From Flavobacteriaceae bacterium PS02293 (GTDB taxonomy: Bacteria > Bacteroidota > Bacteroidia > Flavobacteriales > Weeksellaceae), in contig JASCOV010000011.1 in the NCBI GenBank assembly GCA_029960045.1, forward strand, positions 1 to 64,000: 64,000 bases of DNA. Direction: 5' to 3'. A model generated the notes under the pieces. The model ran no database searches. It had not been told where the DNA came from and saw only the letters and a program-made list of their open reading frames with translations. How positions within the stretch are numbered: position 1 is the first letter of the stretch; every line of letters begins with the position of its first letter. Below, piece by piece: positions 60,601 to 64,000 of the stretch. Made by a program: the position numbers and the translations under genes.

Positions 60601-63430
60601 ACCATTTAAATCCTGCGTGAGCCGTACCTGCGTCTAAAATAGTTGTAGAACCATCACAAATTGTAACATTAGCAGGCAAAGTTGTAGATGCCTGCCCTCC
60701 CATAATCAAAGTAAGATTAATAGTTGCAACGTCCGAACAGAAGTTAGCATTTTTGATCACATAGTAGAAAGTTCCTACTGTTCCCATGACAACTGTTTGT
60801 AGTGCCGGAATTGCATTTAATCCGCTAAGCGCATCTGGCATATTTGCGTAATAAGTTGCCGTCAAACCTGTTTGGCTAGTAAACTTAGGAAGATAAGTGG
60901 ACAGATCTACCGTTTCTGTATTATCAAAACCTTTATCACAAACATCTTCACTGATATTATTTGTTAGCAAAGGAAGCTTAGCGCCAATATTTAATGTGAT
61001 TTCTTTCACAGTAACACAAGCATCAGCAGATTCTACTCTTATCCAGATTTTTGCATTAGCTGGAGTGAATACGTAATTTCCTGTAATATTATCAGTTCCT
61101 CCACCATCAGCTTTTACAAGAGAATCATAATATTTAACTGTAAATGTAGTAGGGTTAGCTAATACGATTGGTGTAATATTATTTGGATTCACAACATAAT
61201 TTCCGTCAATCAGTCCATCTTCCTCATCGCAATGTGCTTTGGTATAAAGATTTTCTTGTACAACAGGGAATGCTTTATGTTTCAATTCTATTTTATAAAT
61301 CGCAAAACAATTTTTAGCATTTTTGATTCTTACATATACATTTGTGTCTGGCGAATTGAATGCTGTAAAACCAGTTATCTCATCTCCTAAAGTTTCATTT
61401 TGTGCACCGAGCAATGTATTATAATAGACTCTTGTAGCAGTATTATCTGCAGTCACATTGGCTTTAGAAAGATCATAAACTGCGCTTGTCGTGTAAGTAC
61501 ATTCTCTTAAAATAACATCTTGCCCTACAACTTGATCTACCAGAATAGTTGCCTGTGCAGTTTCGCAATCTGGTATAGCGTTATTACCACAATATGAAAA
61601 TTTGAATGTATCTATTCCTGAAGTATTAGGATTAGCTGTATAGGTAATTACGCCATTTGTTCCAATAACAACTGTTCCTTTTGTAGGAGGTGTTTCAATT
61701 TTTACAGTTGTAGGGTTAAGTGTTTGTGTACTTAAACTAAATGTTGGCGTAATTGCTATTGTAGAACAAGTCTCATAATTAACATTCGTATAAGTTGTAC
61801 AGTTATAAAACTTAAAATCCTGTGTCTGGATTGCAGGACAAGAACCTTGCTGAATAATTACAGCATAAATACCTGCCTGAGCCGGCTCATAAGTATTGGT
61901 ATTATTAACACCAGGAGCTGGCACATAAGCACCTGTATTATCTTTAATAACCCATTGATAAGAAGAAAAGCCTTCTGTAACAGCGAGCTTCACACCTGGA
62001 AGACAGTCGCCTTCTTGCTTAATAATTGCAGGAATAAAAGAGAATCCCGCAAAATAACCACCATAACCTACAGCGTCATCTCCAGCAGAAATCCCTGCAG
62101 TTACAGCACTAGAGGAAATAACAGCCACGTTTCCTGTAATATTAGGATATGAATAAGTGACCCAACTGTTTGAACCTGTAACATTGAAGGGTCCATTGGC
62201 AGAAGTCAGAGTCAAAGAAACACCATTTCTTTTTACATCAATGGTTGCACCTTTTTCTGTAATGATATTAAGTTTTGTAGGAATATCCAATCTACCACCA
62301 GGATTTCCATTACTCACTACATAATTCTCTTGGATAAGTCCAATTTCGTCAATCTTTTTTGGAAGATAGCAACTCAATGGCGGGATATAATTAAATCCTC
62401 CCGTTGCTAGTTCTGAACTATTAGGATCTCCTGCCAATAACTGATATACATATGCATTTTTAGTAGTTTTGATATGCATATTATAATGAGTAGAACCTTG
62501 TAATATGTAAGCATTATTAGGTGTAATGTAATATCCACCTGCATTAATTGTTGCTGCGGGAGTTCCAGATCCATTCAAATAGATTTGTGTATTATTTTCA
62601 GTAGCAACAATGATAGCTTTTTCCATACCAACAGATAGGTTTCCATTACCTTTCATTAGAACAAACTCTTGTCCTAATTTGTCAATCGGAACCCCTTGAT
62701 CCATCAAGATATCAGAACTATTGGTAGAATTGGTTGCGTATTGCCCATTGAAGTTACCATTAGTTATTGAAATGGGTTTATCTGAATCTATTTTGGCTCC
62801 TATAAAACCAGTCCAGTTCTGGGTAGCACCTCCTCTACCATCTATGATGTAGGATTGACCTTTGTTAAGTGTAAAAGTAAATTGAGTTCTCCCAACACCG
62901 TCAGAAAAAATAACACTTGAATTAAATCCTGTAATAGTAACACTAGTATTATCTTCAGTTGCCATGACACTTGTCATGAAATTTAGAATATTGTTGTTTG
63001 CAGTCATTGGAGCCATCACTGCTCTAAACGACGTTCCAATTCCAGCAGTCCCTTTGGAAGTTACCAATTCCCCGTGATTGAGAATAGAAAATCGCAAACT
63101 GGAATAAAATGGTCTTTCACCCTTCAGATAAATCCCTTTCGAAACTGATCTGAAAGCATCTCCAGTATTAGTTGTAATAATATAAGTACGAGGAACATTA
63201 TATTTCCCTGGATTATTTTTACTAATAGTTACAGATCCAATAACAACATTATTATTATAAATATCAACTTTAAAAGGTGTTGTCTCATTGGTTGACATAT
63301 AGACAGTTTGGTATTGATCTGGATTTGAGGTCCTATCAATCATTGGTGCAAACCAATGCTCTCTGTCTAACTGCGCAAAAGTATTTGTGGAAAAAATAAG
63401 AAATAAAAGGAATAGTAAAATTTTCTTCAT
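57632..63430 (-). CDS. giant type IX secreted surface protein with repeated domains
   Basis: 1932 residues with a signal peptide (1-20, ending NTFAQ). The N-terminal ~470 residues resemble an IgGFc-binding-like domain (EHWFAPMIDRT). Ig-like/PKD-like and GEVED-like modules follow, each with TICDG.../CD.DLDG-type turns and SCP...YQQ Cys pairs. Residues ~1047-1247 and ~1308-1508 are nearly identical copies. The C-terminus is a gliding-motility/type B sorting domain (LISPNGDGVNDVLDM, YIWDGKQNG, VKYTGWVLLKNR). It should be exported to the cell surface, perhaps for adhesion. Confidence 0.92.
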   Translation of the reverse strand: MKKILLFLLFLIFSTNTFAQLDREHWFAPMIDRTSNPDQYQTVYMSTNETTPFKVDIYNNNVVIGSVTISKNNPGKYNVPRTYIITTNTGDAFRSVSKGIYLKGERPFYSSLRFSILNHGELVTSKGTAGIGTSFRAVMAPMTANNNILNFMTSVMATEDNTSVTITGFNSSVIFSDGVGRTQFTFTLNKGQSYIIDGRGGATQNWTGFIGAKIDSDKPISITNGNFNGQYATNSTNSSDILMDQGVPIDKLGQEFVLMKGNGNLSVGMEKAIIVATENNTQIYLNGSGTPAATINAGGYYITPNNAYILQGSTHYNMHIKTTKNAYVYQLLAGDPNSSELATGGFNYIPPLSCYLPKKIDEIGLIQENYVVSNGNPGGRLDIPTKLNIITEKGATIDVKRNGVSLTLTSANGPFNVTGSNSWVTYSYPNITGNVAVISSSAVTAGISAGDDAVGYGGYFAGFSFIPAIIKQEGDCLPGVKLAVTEGFSSYQWVIKDNTGAYVPAPGVNNTNTYEPAQAGIYAVIIQQGSCPAIQTQDFKFYNCTTYTNVNYETCSTIAITPTFSLSTQTLNPTTVKIETPPTKGTVVIGTNGVITYTANPNTSGIDTFKFSYCGNNAIPDCETAQATILVDQVVGQDVILRECTYTTSAVYDLSKANVTADNTATRVYYNTLLGAQNETLGDEITGFTAFNSPDTNVYVRIKNAKNCFAIYKIELKHKAFPVVQENLYTKAHCDEEDGLIDGNYVVNPNNITPIVLANPTTFTVKYYDSLVKADGGGTDNITGNYVFTPANAKIWIRVESADACVTVKEITLNIGAKLPLLTNNISEDVCDKGFDNTETVDLSTYLPKFTSQTGLTATYYANMPDALSGLNAIPALQTVVMGTVGTFYYVIKNANFCSDVATINLTLIMGGQASTTLPANVTICDGSTTILDAGTAHAGFKWYNENDPTTIIGTTSKMTLPVGKYFVVLISANGCEYKQFVEVIGSPKAVLNIAAYNATLCDNDLDGKVDVVFSTDVTPVILANSASFTVNYYSNAAMTALLADNFSFTADTRVYVKVSSTYCADVTGFIDFKIGNKVPLLTTSAPQTICDVDYSGDENIDLNDYKNLFLSAANMGILPKFYLTLDEANKDINAIGANVVLTTPTISYYYRFETTGSCPNVGELKIKFTKGFASATLPASITICENATTQLDAGTAHTSYKWYNDVAPTTIIGTNAKITVTPGKYFVILTSSEGCDYQQNVEVIGSPIAQLDVTKLNSTYCDDDLDGKINLTFSTDVTPVILLNNGSTFTVSYYSNVTMTALLPDAWGFTADTRVYVKVSSTYCTDVTGFIDFKIGNKVPLLTTSAPQTICDVDYSGDENIDLNDYKNLFLSAANMGILPKFYLTLDEANKDINAIGANVVLTTPTISYYYRFETTGSCPNVGELKIKFTKGFASTTLPASITICENATTQLDAGTAHTSYKWYNDVAPTTIIGTNAKITVTPGKYFVILTSSDGCDYQQNVEVVGSPVAQLDVTKLPATYCDEDLDGAIKIKFSTDVTPLILLNNNSVFVVKYYNNATGQLLPDNWSFTTDITVKVEVTSVYCGTVTGILNFKIGAKIPLIKAQETIEVCDDDLDGKKLVQNLDDYKTLFTTDPTVTVKFYIKKADAQANASNNITEVTVNKTQILYVRLSSATLCSSLAELTIKIKVPLSAKDLEPVYPICPDATWTLDAGLGFSSYAWYDESDPTTIIGTSHIIPDLPVGKYFVVLTGFYPNDCPYTQKVEIKAVELPTIESIVITGSTVVINAKGGKAPYRYALDNGSYQDSNTFTNVAPGLHTAYVISADDCTPVSKPFSVIEIYNLISPNGDGVNDVLDMSLLQYKINVKFQVYDREGRLLFDGDNKNNYIWDGKQNGKVLPTSSYWYIMQWQDFAESPPVKYTGWVLLKNRNSD
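58905..59507 (-). repeat. long near-identical internal repeat, copy 2
   Basis: This ~603-bp segment matches 59688-60290 almost base for base at an offset of 783 bp (261 codons, in frame). Few substitutions separate the copies, far fewer than between the other modules of the protein, so the duplication is recent or kept uniform by recombination. Confidence 0.85.
59688..60290 (-). repeat. long near-identical internal repeat, copy 1
   Basis: Partner of 58905-59507. The shared part covers a NLNDYKNLF turn, the SCPNVGELKIKFTKG module, the TICENATTQLDAGTAH module and the CDYQQNVEV turn of the surface protein. The 180-bp linkers between copies are more diverged. Confidence 0.85.
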
Positions 63431-63455
63431 TGTAATAGCCTAATCAATATTATTA

Positions 63456-63463
63456 CAAATGTA
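63456..63463 (-). promoter_or_regulatory. candidate -7 box of the giant surface-protein gene
   Basis: On the minus strand TACATTTG matches the Bacteroidota -7 consensus TAnnTTTG, 25 bp before the start codon at 63430. No clear -33 TTTG is seen at the expected 19-21 bp. The match is suggestive only. Confidence 0.3.
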
Positions 63464-63497
63464 GAAAAAAGGATTTTATTGCCTTATGTTTAATTTA

Positions 63498-64000
63498 TTA
63501 ATTTCTATTTTTTAACAAAATCCAGCCTGTATATTTTACCGGAGCAGAATAAATAAAGTCTTTCCATTCCAAAAGATACCAATACGAAGAGGCTGGCAAA
63601 GGTCTTCCATACTGCTTTCCGTCCCAAATGTATCTGTTATTTTTATCGCCTTCAAAAACTTTACTACCATTTCTGTTATGAATCCAGAACTTGACATCTA
63701 TCTTGGTTTCCAGAAGAGACATGTCCAAAACATCATTATAACCATCTCCATTAGGAGTTACAAGATTATAAATTTCTATAACTGAAAATTCTGCCACAAC
63801 TGGTTTACAATCATTTTTTGAGATAACATAGGCTTTGTGCGAACCAGATGGCACGTTTGTAAACACATTAGAAGCCTGATAATTAATTCCGTCTATACTA
63901 TAAGTGTAAGGTGGGTTTCCTTTTTTAGCTATTATTGTGACTGTCTTGCCTTGAATCAGGATTTCGGAAATCTCAGGCAATTCGAAAGGTGTTATTTTTA
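63498..64000 (-). CDS. C-terminus of a second type IX secreted surface protein (partial)
   Basis: The frame is open from the right edge (…KITPFELPEISEILIQGK) to the stop at 63498, 167 residues. It ends in the same type B sorting domain as its neighbour: LVTPNGDGYNDVLDM, YIWDGKQYGRPLPASSYWY, VKYTGWILLKNRN. Just before it is a module like the neighbour's (YSIDGINYQASNVFTNVPSGSHKAYVISKNDC). So it is a tandem paralogue transcribed in the same direction, starting beyond the window. Confidence 0.9.
   Translation of the reverse strand, partial: KITPFELPEISEILIQGKTVTIIAKKGNPPYTYSIDGINYQASNVFTNVPSGSHKAYVISKNDCKPVVAEFSVIEIYNLVTPNGDGYNDVLDMSLLETKIDVKFWIHNRNGSKVFEGDKNNRYIWDGKQYGRPLPASSYWYLLEWKDFIYSAPVKYTGWILLKNRN

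Overview
The window reads as AT-rich chromosomal DNA of a flavobacterium of the Chryseobacterium/Weeksellaceae type. This rests on type IX secretion sorting domains (type A on an endonuclease, type B on two giant surface proteins), families typical of Bacteroidota (DUF3347, DUF5683, WbqC, DUF6428, a very long LepB), a CzcA permease fused to its TolC-like partner, and an IntDOT-like tyrosine recombinase. The genus is an inference; no rRNA or species marker is present.

Region 1 (1-33315) is an accessory metal-resistance island, almost entirely on the minus strand. From the right it starts with a tyrosine recombinase (32092-33315) beside two tandem tRNA-Asp genes (33563-33742), the probable insertion site. 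Next is an arsenic operon (27537-31376): ArsR, a DUF6428 protein, a metallophosphoesterase, a broken glycine-cleavage-H-like gene, ACR3 and a methyltransferase, with two matching ArsR-type operators. Then comes a zinc/cadmium/cobalt block (13685-27263): a Cys-containing exported protein, the CzcA-CzcC fusion, CzcB, an ICMT-like methyltransferase, a bestrophin, a CDF transporter, a sulfatase-type LTA synthase, an MgtC protein and a P-type ATPase. PAP2 phosphatase and secreted endonuclease genes follow, then a di-heme oxidoreductase/Rieske/porin operon behind a DtxR-like palindrome, and a copper operon (2143-7831) with multicopper oxidase, haem-binding, DUF305, two DUF3347 proteins and a Cys-rich exported protein. 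The left edge (1-1622) is mobile-element debris: IS21-like terminal repeats, a possible relaxase fragment, a truncated IS256-family transposase, and an arsenite/SBF-type transporter that has lost its N-terminus to that insertion.

Region 2 (33563-57484) looks like core chromosome: thioredoxin, cysteine desulfurase, a cluster resembling decaprenyl-phosphoryl-arabinose synthesis (UbiA-type transferase, DprE1-like oxidase, DprE2-like reductase, HAD phosphatase), OmpA and lipocalin lipoproteins, a subtilisin, WbqC, LepB, DapB, DUF5683, ParB, ParA, TonB, a PDZ protease-like protein, a glycosyltransferase, RecR, dihydrofolate reductase, a glutamine cyclotransferase-like lipoprotein and TrmB. A frameshifted GxxExxY gene enclosed by a perfect 34-bp inverted repeat sits between the DprE1-like and DprE2-like genes.

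Region 3 (57632-64000) holds two giant type IX secreted surface proteins: one complete at 1932 residues with a nearly identical internal duplication, and the C-terminus of a paralogue that runs off the right edge.

The strongest candidates for something new are the GxxExxY module with its nested inverted repeats, the pair of exported cysteine-containing proteins that share a C-terminal WQPPK motif next to two metal-efflux operons, and the DtxR-like palindrome in front of the di-heme oxidoreductase/Rieske/porin operon.
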